Shown here in pieces: positions 25,520 through 34,044 of a stretch of DNA of 64,000 bases. Position numbers and translations under genes: made by a program. Origin of the DNA: JASGDN01 sp049840815 (GTDB lineage: Bacteria; Chloroflexota; Chloroflexia; Thermomicrobiales; UBA6265). The stretch's first letter is position 1; the number at the start of each line of letters is the position of its first letter. The stretch lies in NCBI GenBank assembly GCA_049840815.1, contig JASGJI010000019.1, forward strand, positions 372,001 to 436,000. Reading direction: 5' to 3'. The notes under the pieces were generated by a model. It was not told where the DNA came from. It saw only the letters and a program-made list of their open reading frames with translations, and did not search any database.

Positions 25520-27016
25520 GTGAGCACGGATCAGGGCAACCACTATCGCATCGGCATCGGCGGCATCGCGATTGAGAGCAGCACCTTCTCGCCATTGCCT
25601 GCCACCATCGACGACTTCACCATCCTGCGGGGTGACGAGATCGCCGCTGACTACCCTTACTTCGAGAACGGCACGTTCGAGGGGCGCGAGGATGTCACGT
25701 GGCTCGGCACGTTGAAGGCCCGCGCCATCCCCGGTGGTCCGATCGAGACCGCCAGCTATGAGGCGATGAAGGGCGAACTGCTGGAACGCCTCCAGGCAGC
25801 GCTCCCGCTTGACGGCTTCTTCTTTGACATCCATGGCGCGATGACCGTGCTCGGCCTCGACGACGCCGAGGGTGATCTCATTACCGCCATCCGCGAGCGT
25901 GTCGGGCCGGAATGCATCATCTCCACCGGCATGGACCTCCACGGCAACGTCTCCGATGTCCTCGTCGGCGCGGTCGACTGCTTCACGGCCTACCGCCAGG
26001 CGCCGCACGTCGACTGGCTGGAGACGAAGGCGCGCGCCGTCCGCAACCTGCTTTCACTGCTCGACTCGGGCACGCGCCCCTATCGCGCCTGGGCGCGGAT
26101 CCCGGTCAATCTCCCCGGTGAGAAGACCAGCACGATGTGGGAGCCGGGCACCACCGTCTACAAGCGGCTGGAGGAATCGGATGGCATCCCGGGCGTGATG
26201 GACGCCTCGCTCTGGGTTGGCTATGTCTGGGCTGACCAGCCGCGTGCGAATGCCACGACCGTGGTCACGGGCACCGACGTCGAGGCGATTCGCCGCGAGG
26301 CCGAGAAGATCGCCAAGCGATACTGGGACGCGCGCGAGGAGTTCCGCTTCGGCGTCCCGACCGGCCCCGCCGACTGGACGATCGAGGAGGCGCTGAAGCT
26401 GAACCAGAAGGCGGTCCTCATCAGCGATTCCGGCGACAACCCGACAGCGGGTGGCGCGGGCGACGTGCCGTACATGGTGGAGCGCCTGCTCGCGAATCCG
26501 GCGCTGGCGTCCGGTGAGCGCACGGCGATGGTCTCCGCGATCGCCAGCCTGGAGGCGGTGGCGGTCGCGAAGACGGCGGGTATCGGTAACGAGGTGACGG
26601 TCACCATTGGCGGGATCAACGATCCGGTGAACGGATCGCCATTCACCTTCTCGGGCACGGTCTTCTCCATCTACGAGAACGATCCGGTCGGCGGCGATAT
26701 CGTGGTCGTGAAGTCCGGCGGTGTCCACGTCGTGATTCCGACGAAGCGGAAGCCGTATCACCAGCTCAAGGAGTTCGCGAACCTCGGGCTTGCCATCCCC
26801 GATTTCGACATCACGGTTGGCAAGTGGGGCTACCTTGAGCCGGAGCTGAAGAACGCGGCATCGGCGGCGTTCCAGGCGTTGACGCCGGGTGCGGTGAACC
26901 AGGACATCGAGTCGCTGCCGTTCAGCCGCGTGGAGCGACCGGTCTTCCCGCTGGACCGCGAGTTCCCGGAACCGGACTGGACCACGACGGTCCGCATCTT
27001 CGAGCCGCTAGGCTAG
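25520..27016 (+). CDS. M81 family metallopeptidase (MlrC/microcystinase C-like)
   Basis: A 498-residue zinc enzyme. Its N-terminal MlrC catalytic domain has the metal ligands in GFFFDIHGAM, STGMDLHGNVS and FTAYRQAPHVDW (roughly residues 95-165). Its C-terminal domain includes LISDSGDNPTAGGAGDVPYM and VGGDIVVVKSGGVHVVIP. The family is named for a linear-microcystin peptidase, but most members act on other small peptides or amides. The start is GTG 25520 with AGGGAAAG upstream. It is followed by a strong terminator. Neighbouring genes are transcribed away from it, so no pathway is suggested. Confidence 0.9.
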   Translation: MSTDQGNHYRIGIGGIAIESSTFSPLPATIDDFTILRGDEIAADYPYFENGTFEGREDVTWLGTLKARAIPGGPIETASYEAMKGELLERLQAALPLDGFFFDIHGAMTVLGLDDAEGDLITAIRERVGPECIISTGMDLHGNVSDVLVGAVDCFTAYRQAPHVDWLETKARAVRNLLSLLDSGTRPYRAWARIPVNLPGEKTSTMWEPGTTVYKRLEESDGIPGVMDASLWVGYVWADQPRANATTVVTGTDVEAIRREAEKIAKRYWDAREEFRFGVPTGPADWTIEEALKLNQKAVLISDSGDNPTAGGAGDVPYMVERLLANPALASGERTAMVSAIASLEAVAVAKTAGIGNEVTVTIGGINDPVNGSPFTFSGTVFSIYENDPVGGDIVVVKSGGVHVVIPTKRKPYHQLKEFANLGLAIPDFDITVGKWGYLEPELKNAASAAFQALTPGAVNQDIESLPFSRVERPVFPLDREFPEPDWTTTVRIFEPLG

Positions 27017-27036
27017 TCAGGCCCGGACGCGGAACG

Positions 27037-27076
27037 CAAGAGGCGGGATGCGCGTGCATGCGCATCCCGCCTCTTG
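27037..27076. terminator. Bidirectional terminator after the M81 peptidase
   Basis: CAAGAGGCGGGATGCG (27037-27052) pairs perfectly with CGCATCCCGCCTCTTG (27061-27076). The loop is eight bases. It serves two converging genes. Confidence 0.85.
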
Positions 27077-27088
27077 GGCGAGTAGAGA

Positions 27089-27322
27089 TCAGCGCGGCGC
27101 GGTGACGGTCTTCCCGCGGACGACGCCCGCGAGGAGCTGGCTCGATTCCGCCATCACGAAGCGCAGGCTGTCGAGATAGTCGAGGGTGTCGATTAGGTCT
27201 TGTCCCTCGAAATGGGCGACAGCATCCGCCAATTCACCGCACTCGCGGAGGGCGTTGACGAGGTTCTCCCGCGCCTGGGCCGCCCGGTCGGCATTCATTG
27301 GATGAGACGACAATGGGTTCAC
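27089..27322 (-). CDS. Small helical protein, unknown function
   Basis: A 77-residue predicted soluble helical protein (RAAQARENLVNALRECGELA; DLIDTLDYLDSLRFVMAES). GTG 27322 was chosen because AGGAG lies eight bases upstream; an ATG at 27298 is an alternative. It ends just beside the shared terminator. No family was recognised; length and composition are compatible with a small regulatory or structural protein. Confidence that it is a gene rests on codon pattern, start context and terminator placement. Confidence 0.5.
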   Translation of the reverse strand: MNPLSSHPMNADRAAQARENLVNALRECGELADAVAHFEGQDLIDTLDYLDSLRFVMAESSQLLAGVVRGKTVTAPR

Positions 27323-27846
27323 GCTCCGAACTCCTGACGATCCTGGGTCGATACTGCCTGCGCGCAAGTGTCCTGCGAGACGAGTTGGCATGCAAATCAG
27401 AAGGAACTACGTAGGCGCAGGCATGCTTTGGCTTGCGCGAATACGTGTTCTTACGGATGCCTGCCTGCTTGTGGCATGCGATCCTATGGGTGGTAGAAGC
27501 CTCACGGCCTCGCCGGGAGCCGAACGCACCGGACCAGCCTAAACGGTGCATCCGTTCGCCCCTGCCAGCTCCGTGGTTTCATGCGACGTCGATGGTGTGG
27601 TGCCTGGCGACTGTTGCGAAGACTCTGCCCCCCGGCCCGCCGCTGCGCCTCCCCCAAGTATGGCGTTCGCTGGCTGGCCACCCCTTCCCCTTCGGCCCGG
27701 AGTTCTCCCTCCTTCGAACTCCGGGCCATCCCTCCTCCGGGAAACGAGGCGAGTGACGCGAGGAGTGAGGGAACCAACCGCTCTACAATGCACGGTGAGC
27801 GATGCACCGTTCGCGCTCTTTCCACTTTTTCCACGGGAACGATCCC
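27323..27846. other. 524-base spacer with one strong hairpin
   Basis: No supported gene is seen. GGCCCGGAGTTC (27694-27705) pairs with GAACTCCGGGCC (27716-27727), a 12-bp stem with a ten-base pyrimidine loop. Behind it comes GAGGCGAGTGACGCGAGGAG, the purine version of the CTCCTCACTTCTCTCGCC-like sequence found beside other repeats. This suggests that the spacer is repeat-derived. Confidence 0.5.
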
Positions 27847-28305
27847 ATGCCGACCTCGACGCCAATCCTTCGGCTTGCCGCCGCGCTCATCCTCGACGAA
27901 CGCGGGCGCATGCTCGTCGTGCGCAAGCGGGGCGCGACACTCTTTCAGCAGGCGGGTGGCAAGCTCGATCCGGGCGAGACGGCGATAGAGGCGGTGATCC
28001 GGGAACTGAACGAGGAAATCGGCGTTCACGTGAGCGCGGATGTGCTGGTTCCACTCGGACGATTCAGCGCCCCCGCAGCGAACGAGGCCGGGTTCATGGT
28101 GGAGGCAGAGGTCTTCCGGCTCGACCTTGTCGCGCCCTCGATCGTGCCTGCGGCCGAGATCGAGGAGATCCGCTGGATCGACCCGAACACGGACGTGAGC
28201 ACCCCGCTCGCCCCGCTGACGCGGGATCATCTGCTGCCGCTCGCATCCGGGGAACACACCAGACCGACGCGGGGTCGATCCCTACGCACGGACCCCTGCG
28301 TGTAG
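27847..28305 (+). CDS. Nudix hydrolase with a C-terminus derived from an intergenic repeat
   Basis: A 152-residue Nudix pyrophosphohydrolase. The Nudix box GX5EX7REUXEEXGU is intact as GKLDPGETAIEAVIRELNEE-IG (around residues 38-59), preceded by MLVVRKRGATLFQQAGG. The domain ends near DHLLPLASGEH. The last ~14 residues (RPTRGRSLRTDPCV) and the stop codon are encoded by a copy of palindrome family B, so the native C-terminus was replaced or extended by repeat insertion. The substrate may be a nucleoside diphosphate derivative or oxidised nucleotide; unassigned. The start at ATG 27847 has weak SD GGGAAC. Confidence 0.85.
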   Translation: MPTSTPILRLAAALILDERGRMLVVRKRGATLFQQAGGKLDPGETAIEAVIRELNEEIGVHVSADVLVPLGRFSAPAANEAGFMVEAEVFRLDLVAPSIVPAAEIEEIRWIDPNTDVSTPLAPLTRDHLLPLASGEHTRPTRGRSLRTDPCV

Positions 28306-28307
28306 GG
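28262..28307. repeat. Dispersed palindrome family B copy overlapping the Nudix gene end
   Basis: GACCGACGCGGGGTCGATCC is followed by CTACGCACGG and then an inverted TGCGTGTAGGG. It diverges slightly from the copy at 8170. It contains the stop codon of the Nudix gene. Confidence 0.7.
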
Positions 28308-28381
28308 GGCGTCTCCCGTCGATCCTACTTGGGGTGACCGGCAATAGGGCGGGAGTCTCGCCCTGAACGATGGCGGCTTCG

Positions 28382-28450
28382 TCGTAGATGCGGCCCTTGT
28401 GGCCGCCGTGTTGTACGGAACATAGGCGGCCACAAGGGCCGCATCTACGA
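28382..28450. repeat. Dispersed palindrome family A copy
   Basis: A perfect 26-bp inverted repeat (28382-28407 with 28425-28450) with unit TCGTAGATGCGGCCCTTGTG and a 17-base loop. It lies between the converging Nudix and trans-sulfuration genes, where it can terminate both. Confidence 0.87.
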
Positions 28451-28512
28451 GGAGAGATACCGCCTATTGTCGGTCGCTCTTGCTCCTCACTTCTCTCGCC
28501 TCGTACCTCGCG

Positions 28513-29703
28513 TCAGGAGAGCGCCTGATCCAGATCGGCGATCAGGTCGTCGACGTGCTCGATGCCGACCGACATCCGGATCAGGTCGGCGTTCACGGCC
28601 ACGCCGGTGTCCGCGACGCTGATGTGCGTCATCTGGGCCGGGTGCTCGATCAGCGATTCGACGCCGCCGAGGCTCTCGGCGAGCAGGAAGAGCTTGGTGC
28701 CCTCGACGAGCTTCTTCGCCTGGTCGAACCCGCCATTCACCTCGAACGAGACCATGCCGCCATAGCCGCGCGGCATCTGGCGCTTCGCAATCTCATGGCC
28801 GGGGTGGCTCGGCAGGCCGGGGTAGAAGACCCTCTTGATGGCAGGGTGCGATTCCAGCCACGTCGCGATGGCGAGCGCGTTCGCGCTATGCCGATCCATG
28901 CGCACCGCGAGTGTCTTCAGGCCGCGCACCGTCAGCCAGCAATCGAAGGGGGATGGCACCGCTCCAGCGGCATTCTGAAGGTCCTTCAGGAAGGCCCCGA
29001 TCTCCGGGTCGTTGCCCACGATCGCCCCACCGACCACATCGCTGTGGCCACCGATGTACTTCGTGGTGCTGTACATCACGATGTCCGCGCCAAGCGAAAG
29101 GGGCTGCTGGAGATAGAGCGTCGCGAACGTGTTATCCACGACCAGCTTCGCGCGATCCGAGGTCGCCTTCACGATTTCCGCGATGGCGGCGATATCCGTC
29201 ACCTTCAGGTTCGGATTCGTCGGCGTCTCCACCCAGACGAGCTTCGTCGTCTCGTTGATCGCGGCGCGGGTGGCGTCGAGGTCGTTGAAGTCGACCAGCG
29301 TCGTCGTCACGCCATAGCGCCCCAGCGTCTCCACGAGGAAACGATAGGTGCCGGAGTAGATATCGTCGGAGAGCAGGATCTCGTCGCCGGGGTTCGTCAG
29401 CCAGGTGACGTTCTGGGCGGCCGCCGTGCCGCTGGCGTAGGAGAGCGCCCAGTTCGCCTCTTCCAGCGAGGCGAGCAGGTCTTCCAGCGCCGTGCGGGTG
29501 GGGTTGCCCGTCCGCCCGTATTCGTACCCCTTGAACTGGCCGAGCGCATCGTGACGATACGTGCTGGCCATGTTGATCGGGATGACGACGGAGCCGGTGG
29601 TGGCATCCGGGTCCTGACCACTTCGGATTGCCCGGGTCTCGAAGTGACGGTCGCTCCAGTCGGTGGGCTGGGGACGTTGATTCGGCTTGGACGGGTCGAA
29701 CAT
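28513..29703 (-). CDS. Cystathionine gamma-synthase/gamma-lyase family PLP enzyme
   Basis: A 396-residue Cys/Met metabolism PLP enzyme. The cofactor lysine is in MYSTTKYIGGHSDVVGG (around residue 205). Other family signatures are YEYGRTGNPTRTALEDLLA, SYASGTAAAQNV, WVETPTNPNLKVTDIAAI and the C-terminal SLGGVESLIEHPAQMTH. It either makes cystathionine from activated homoserine or cleaves it to cysteine. The neighbouring cystathionine beta-synthase on the same strand favours the lyase role (reverse trans-sulfuration), but the sequence alone does not decide. AGGAG lies 12 bases upstream of ATG 29703. Confidence 0.9.
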   Translation of the reverse strand: MFDPSKPNQRPQPTDWSDRHFETRAIRSGQDPDATTGSVVIPINMASTYRHDALGQFKGYEYGRTGNPTRTALEDLLASLEEANWALSYASGTAAAQNVTWLTNPGDEILLSDDIYSGTYRFLVETLGRYGVTTTLVDFNDLDATRAAINETTKLVWVETPTNPNLKVTDIAAIAEIVKATSDRAKLVVDNTFATLYLQQPLSLGADIVMYSTTKYIGGHSDVVGGAIVGNDPEIGAFLKDLQNAAGAVPSPFDCWLTVRGLKTLAVRMDRHSANALAIATWLESHPAIKRVFYPGLPSHPGHEIAKRQMPRGYGGMVSFEVNGGFDQAKKLVEGTKLFLLAESLGGVESLIEHPAQMTHISVADTGVAVNADLIRMSVGIEHVDDLIADLDQALS

Positions 29704-30074
29704 GAGAAACGATCACTCCTGCGAAGCGCGGCGAGGGGGTGGCGCATGAGGTTCCGGGTCCGGGCCGGAACGACGTGCGACGTCCATGCTGTTGTACCAA
29801 GTTCCACGAATATGGGCAATTCCGACCCGAAACTCACGCACCTGATCATCTTGAACGACGGTCAGGCCCTCCATGCAAAGCCCATCGACCGAAGGTCGAC
29901 GTGCGGAGCGGACATCCCACCGAATGACCTGTCTACACCACCCTTGGTGGCGAGGATTCGTGCAAGAGAGCACCAATTTCCGGCTTCGCCGGAAGCGCTT
30001 CGCGCGGGGGTGTTTCGCTGCGCTCAACATGACATGGATTGTTGAGTTCGTCCGAAGTTGGGTCCCACCGGGAC
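29704..30074. other. 371-base spacer between cbs and the gamma-synthase/lyase gene
   Basis: No supported gene is seen. A small hairpin TTCCGGC-TTC-GCCGGAA lies at 29978-29994. The spacer reads like decayed repeat sequence. It separates two functionally linked genes on the same strand, so they may have separate promoters. Confidence 0.4.
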
Positions 30075-31547
30075 TCAGCGGGCCTGTCGTTGCCGCGCGA
30101 CGTAGTCCAGCAGATCGGCGCGGGTGATGACGCCGATCAGGATGCCGTCGCGCTGAACAGTTACCGCGGGAATGGTCGCAGCCAGCATCGGGATCACGGC
30201 TTCGACCTCTTCGCTCGCGTCTACCAGGGCGAACGGCTCGTCCATCACGCTGCGAACGGTCGCGTTCAACACCTCCGGGTCGCGGAAGATGTGATCGAGC
30301 AGCGTCCGCTCCTGCAATGAACCGATGATGCCCTCAACATGAACCGCCTCGCCGGGTTGCGGTCCGAGGCAGTCGCGCGTGCGGTCGTCACCGGCCTCGC
30401 GGACGACGGGGAGCTGGCTGACCTCATACTCCCGAAGGAGTTCGATCGCCTCGCGCACTGTCTGGTCGCAGCCGACCGCGACCACGCGGGGGACGCCGCC
30501 GGTACGCGCCTCGACGAGGCCTCCCATCAGCATGGTGGCCGCGAAGCGGTGGAGATAGCCGTTCTCCCGCATCCAGTCATCGTTGTAGATCTTGGAGAGG
30601 TAGCCGCGTCCGCTGTCTGGCAGGATGACGACGATACGCGCGTCCGGATCGTCCAGCTCCTGCGCGAGCGCGACGGCGGCGTGTGCGGCCATGCCGGACG
30701 AACCGCCGGCGAGGATGCCCTCCTCGCGGGTCAGGCGGCGGGCCATCTGGAACGAATCGCCATCGGCGACGCGCATCCAGCGATCGATCAGCGTGCGTTC
30801 GAGCGTGCCTGGCCAGAACTCCTCGCCGGCACCTTCGACCTGGTAGTGATGCGTCTCGCCGTCGCCTGCGGTGTAGATCGAGCCGTCCGGATCGGCGCCG
30901 ACGATCTGAACGGCGGGGTTGCGCTCCTTCAGGAAGCGCCCGACGCCGGTGATGGTGCCGCCGGTGCCGACGCCAGCGACCATGTGCGTCACGCGACCCT
31001 CCGTCTGCTCCCAGATCTCGGGGCCGGTGGTGTCGAAGTGCGCGCGGTAGTTCTGGGGATTGAAGAACTGGTTGGGCTGGAAGGCGTTCGGGATCTCCCG
31101 CGTCAGGCGGTCGGCGACGGCGTAGTAGCTCTGGGGGGAGTCGCGGTCCGCCGACGACGGAGTGGTGACGACTTCCGCGCCATATGCCCGGAGCAGCGCG
31201 ATCTTTTCGCTGGAGACCTTGTCCGGCAGCACGAAGACGGTGCGATAGCCCTTCACCGCCGCCGCCATCGCGAGGGCCACACCGGTATTGCCGGTCGTCG
31301 GCTCGACGATGGTGCCACCGGGTCGCAGCCAGCCGCGCCGCTCGGCCTCCTCCAGCATGCGGAGCCCGATGCGGTCCTTGACCGATCCGCCCGGATTCAG
31401 CATTTCGAGCTTGGCCCAGACCGGCGTCTGCGTGCCCTTCGCGACCCGGCGCAGGCGAACGAGCGGGGTGTTGCCGATGGCATCCAGGATGGTGTCGTGG
31501 ACGTGGGTCGCAGACGGGGATGCGGCGAGCGGGCCGGGCTGACTCAT
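30075..31547 (-). CDS. cbs: Cystathionine beta-synthase with C-terminal CBS-domain pair
   Basis: A 490-residue enzyme with a PLP fold-type II core. The PLP lysine is in MLNPGGSVKDRIGLRM (near residue 54), the Ser-binding loop is EPTTGNTGVALAMA, and GVGTGGTITGVGRFL is the phosphate loop. Two CBS domains follow (from about residue 345: VVAVGCDQTVREAIELLREY; later VRSVMDEPFALVDASEE), which usually bind an adenosyl ligand. It condenses serine with homocysteine to cystathionine. No N-terminal haem motif is seen, as is usual outside animals. ATG 31547 has AAGGAC eight bases upstream. With the downstream gamma-synthase/lyase it forms the reverse trans-sulfuration route. Confidence 0.9.
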   Translation of the reverse strand: MSQPGPLAASPSATHVHDTILDAIGNTPLVRLRRVAKGTQTPVWAKLEMLNPGGSVKDRIGLRMLEEAERRGWLRPGGTIVEPTTGNTGVALAMAAAVKGYRTVFVLPDKVSSEKIALLRAYGAEVVTTPSSADRDSPQSYYAVADRLTREIPNAFQPNQFFNPQNYRAHFDTTGPEIWEQTEGRVTHMVAGVGTGGTITGVGRFLKERNPAVQIVGADPDGSIYTAGDGETHHYQVEGAGEEFWPGTLERTLIDRWMRVADGDSFQMARRLTREEGILAGGSSGMAAHAAVALAQELDDPDARIVVILPDSGRGYLSKIYNDDWMRENGYLHRFAATMLMGGLVEARTGGVPRVVAVGCDQTVREAIELLREYEVSQLPVVREAGDDRTRDCLGPQPGEAVHVEGIIGSLQERTLLDHIFRDPEVLNATVRSVMDEPFALVDASEEVEAVIPMLAATIPAVTVQRDGILIGVITRADLLDYVARQRQAR

Positions 31548-31667
31548 GGCGGCGTCCTTGTGCGTGGCTCGGGGGTGGCGGGCGGAGGCGTTCGGGGCCG
31601 GATCGCCGCGCGGTTTCAGTATGCTTCCCATTCTACAGGAATGGCACGTACCATCCGGAGGAACATC

Positions 31668-32141
31668 ATGCAGGACTGGCGAAACGACAGGCTCGGGGCT
31701 GCGGAGCGCGGAGAGAACCCGATGATTCTTGTCCGCATGCCGAGTGGTTTTGCCTTCATCGGGGATACACAGTTCCTGCCGGGGTACTGTGTCCTCGCCG
31801 CCGTTCCGGAATGCAATCATCTGACCGATCTGGCACCGGATGGCCGAGCGCGGTTCCTGCTCGACATGGCGCTGATCGGCGAGGCGATCATGGAGGTCTG
31901 CGCGGACAACGATCTGCTGCGAATCAACTACGAGATCCAGGGGAATACCCTGCCAATGCTGCATGCGCACATCTGGCCTCGCTACACCTGGGAACCGGAC
32001 GAACGGCGTCCCCTTCCCGTCGGACGCTACCCGCTCGATCGCTGGAGCGACCCTGCGTACGCCTACGACGAGGCGACCCACGGCCCGCTGCGACAAGCAT
32101 TGACCGTCGCGATCACCCGTCGGATGCGCGAGCAAGGGTGA
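31668..32141 (+). CDS. HIT-like protein with altered triad
   Basis: A 157-residue protein of the histidine-triad superfamily. The fold is recognisable from SGFAFIGDTQFLPGYCVLAA through LLRINYEIQGNTLPMLHAHI-WPRY. The triad reads H-A-H-I-W, with Trp where the third His normally sits, so the nucleotidyl-transfer nucleophile is kept but the final His is lost. The extra C-terminal segment (RRPLPVGRYPLDRWSDPAYA) is longer than in Hint/Fhit. GGAGGA lies five bases before ATG 31668; an earlier ATG at 31641 lacks an SD. It diverges from cbs. Likely a nucleotide hydrolase or transferase. Confidence 0.75.
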   Translation: MQDWRNDRLGAAERGENPMILVRMPSGFAFIGDTQFLPGYCVLAAVPECNHLTDLAPDGRARFLLDMALIGEAIMEVCADNDLLRINYEIQGNTLPMLHAHIWPRYTWEPDERRPLPVGRYPLDRWSDPAYAYDEATHGPLRQALTVAITRRMREQG

Positions 32142-32159
32142 TCGGCCATCAACCCTTCC

Positions 32160-33029
32160 CTACGAGACGTTGAGCAGGTCGGCGCGGAGGCGTTCGCGAA
32201 TCTCCCCCCAGCGGCGGCTGAGCGTGCGGCGGCTGCATCCCAGCCGGGCGGCGACGGTCAGCAGTGATGCCCCCTCCCCGATGTGCCAACGGATGATGTC
32301 GGCGTAGGGCGGCCCGAAGGAGTCGGCGAGCGCGTCCAGCAGCATCCGGGATTCGAGCGCGGCGGCGGAATCATCGGCGAGCCATTCCCGCCCTTCGATC
32401 GTGACAGGCACCGATCCCGGTGGCACGGATGGGCGGGCGACACCGCGGTAGACGAGGTCGCGCAGTCGCCACGGAAAATGGGCGAGGAGATAGGGGCCAA
32501 ACGGGATGGGATCTTCCCAGGTCGCCAGGACATCGAGGAAGGCGAGATACGCCTCCTGCACGACATCGTCGCGGTCCCAGCGATCGACTGCTCCGGCGGG
32601 CGCCCATGGGACGCGGATGCCTCGGGCGAAGCGCATCAGCTTCGGCTCGAACGCGGCATAGAGGGCATCCCGCGCGATGCGGTCGCCTGTGGCGGCGCGG
32701 GCCACGATGGGGGCGATGGCGCGTTCCCAGGCAGGGGTGAGTTCGTCGTTGACGCCGATGACGGGGAGCAACACGCGGCCGGGGTGGGGCGTCGGGGCGA
32801 ACGGCGCGAGAGGGTTCCGGAAGCCCGGCTCAGGAGCCGTGTCATGCAGGGGCACAGGCGCGGGCATGCTGGACGCCTCCGTGGCGCGCGTGAGGTTGCG
32901 GGCGCGGAGGGCGCGTCCGAGCCGGGAGTGTCCCGCGCGCTCAAGCCGGGACACGGTCGCACCGGTTTGCCGGGACGTGGCCGGGGTGAGCGCGACGGTG
33001 AAGAGGGGAGTCGTGGTGGTGGTTCGCAT
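32160..33029 (-). CDS. Sigma-70-like RNA polymerase factor (ECF-like)
   Basis: A 289-residue protein. The middle carries a region 2-like segment (RDALYAAFEPKLMRFARGI, then WDRDDVVQEAYLAFLDVLAT) and the C-terminus a region 4-type helix-turn-helix (ASLLTVAARLGCSRRTLSRR). The N-terminal ~100 residues are low-complexity and basic. The start at 33029 was chosen because GGAGG lies six bases upstream; an internal ATG at 32867 would remove about 54 residues. It follows a zinc-ribbon gene on the same strand with a 238-base gap that contains a family B repeat relic (33212-33231). No anti-sigma factor is adjacent. Probable ECF-like or phage-type regulator. Confidence 0.75.
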   Translation of the reverse strand: MRTTTTTPLFTVALTPATSRQTGATVSRLERAGHSRLGRALRARNLTRATEASSMPAPVPLHDTAPEPGFRNPLAPFAPTPHPGRVLLPVIGVNDELTPAWERAIAPIVARAATGDRIARDALYAAFEPKLMRFARGIRVPWAPAGAVDRWDRDDVVQEAYLAFLDVLATWEDPIPFGPYLLAHFPWRLRDLVYRGVARPSVPPGSVPVTIEGREWLADDSAAALESRMLLDALADSFGPPYADIIRWHIGEGASLLTVAARLGCSRRTLSRRWGEIRERLRADLLNVS

Positions 33030-33267
33030 GATCGGCCTCCGCCGGGATCGACGCCTTCCGCTCCCCGGTGACGCGAGGTCGCGATCCACCGGGGGAGGGC
33101 ATGACGCACGGGATGAACGGGAAGGCTCTTCGGAGCTCTGGGGATGCGCACAGTCCGGGGATTCCGGTCTGCGCTGGACGAGATCGATGCCGAGGGCGGG
33201 CTCGGCCACCGCCGACCCCGCGTCGGTCCGGACGCCATACCGCGTCAAGTCAGGCGAGATGAACCAC

Positions 33268-33747
33268 TCAGGACGACCGGCGCATGGGAGTCGGCTCCTC
33301 GCCGGACTCCAGGGCGCGGTGCAGGTGACGCAGGTCGAGGACGTGTTCGGCGGCGCAGCGCGGGCAGATCGCCTCCACCATGCCGAAGCCGTGCAGGTGC
33401 CAGTAGCGGTCGCGGACCTTGATGTTGATTCGCGCGTTCGGACCGTAGGTGGCGAGCAGGACGGGCGGGTTCTGGCAGGGGCAGACCCAACGGTAGACGG
33501 CGGGGGTGGAGCGAATGGTCCGGTCGGCGGATCGCGGGACACGCTCGATATTCCTTGTCGCCTCCGTTGTGGTCTCCCCGGTCGGCGCTTCGGCGCTCGG
33601 GTCGATGATTTCCAGGTACGCAGCTGCAGTGGTCGGATGCGTGCTGCCATCGTCGGGTCGCCGGTGGGATCGTCGATGGGAGGAGGGTGTCGGTCGTTCG
33701 GCCGCCGGGACGACTGGATTCTGGTCCTCGCGAGCCTTGTCAGCCAT
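33268..33747 (-). CDS. Small zinc-ribbon-like protein
   Basis: A 159-residue protein. The N-terminal ~80 residues are polar and probably disordered. The C-terminal part has WVCPCQNPPVLL and EAICPRCAAEHVLDLRHLH, a CxC plus CxxC pair expected to bind zinc, separated by a beta-rich stretch (RINIKVRDRYWHLHGFG). The family was not recognised. GGGAA lies about ten bases before the start at 33747. Its promoter region has a consensus -35/-10 and a palindromic GAAC-N4-GTTC operator. Together with the downstream sigma-like gene it may form a damage-inducible unit (inference). Confidence 0.6.
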   Translation of the reverse strand: MADKAREDQNPVVPAAERPTPSSHRRSHRRPDDGSTHPTTAAAYLEIIDPSAEAPTGETTTEATRNIERVPRSADRTIRSTPAVYRWVCPCQNPPVLLATYGPNARINIKVRDRYWHLHGFGMVEAICPRCAAEHVLDLRHLHRALESGEEPTPMRRSS

Positions 33748-33943
33748 GAGATGGGTTCCCTTTCAAGTGACGAATCCAGACGGCGTGGGCGCGGAGGCCG
33801 ACGTTCCGGGCCGTGGGCAACGGGGCACCGATCCCCCGGGTTGGTCCGGGGGTGTCGCGTTGCCGGTGGCCGGGATCGCCGGTGGTGCGACGGGGTGCCG
33901 AGGTCCATACCACACCCTGTCGTCCGGTCGTTGCCGCCGAAAC

Positions 33944-33957
33944 AGAACATTTGTTCT
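33944..33957. promoter_or_regulatory. Palindromic operator resembling a LexA/SOS box
   Basis: AGAACATTTGTTCT is a 6+2+6 palindrome matching the GAAC-N4-GTTC core of Gram-positive-type LexA boxes. It lies 12 bases downstream of the -10 element of the minus-strand promoter, where a bound repressor would block transcription. Confidence 0.55.
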
Positions 33958-33968
33958 ATTTCGTTCGT

Positions 33969-33997
33969 ATTCTAGGGATGCCGGGGGCCGGTGTCAA
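33969..33997 (-). promoter_or_regulatory. Consensus promoter of the zinc-ribbon/sigma unit
   Basis: On the minus strand TTGACA (33997-33992) and TAGAAT (33974-33969) are separated by exactly 17 bases. Transcription would run left through the AGAACATTTGTTCT palindrome into a ~200-base leader before the gene start at 33747. Confidence 0.72.
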
Positions 33998-34044
33998 CCG
34001 GTTCCGGTGTGTCACGGGGTACTGAACGCGATGGCGTGTGGGGA

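Noticed and set aside
27433..27756. Possible 107-residue plus-strand protein
   Set aside because: No SD, no domain pattern, and it contains a strong hairpin and repeat-like tract.
30339..31640. Very long plus-strand frame running opposite cbs into the HIT gene
   Set aside because: It is antisense to cystathionine beta-synthase; only its last 157 codons from 31668 are a real gene.
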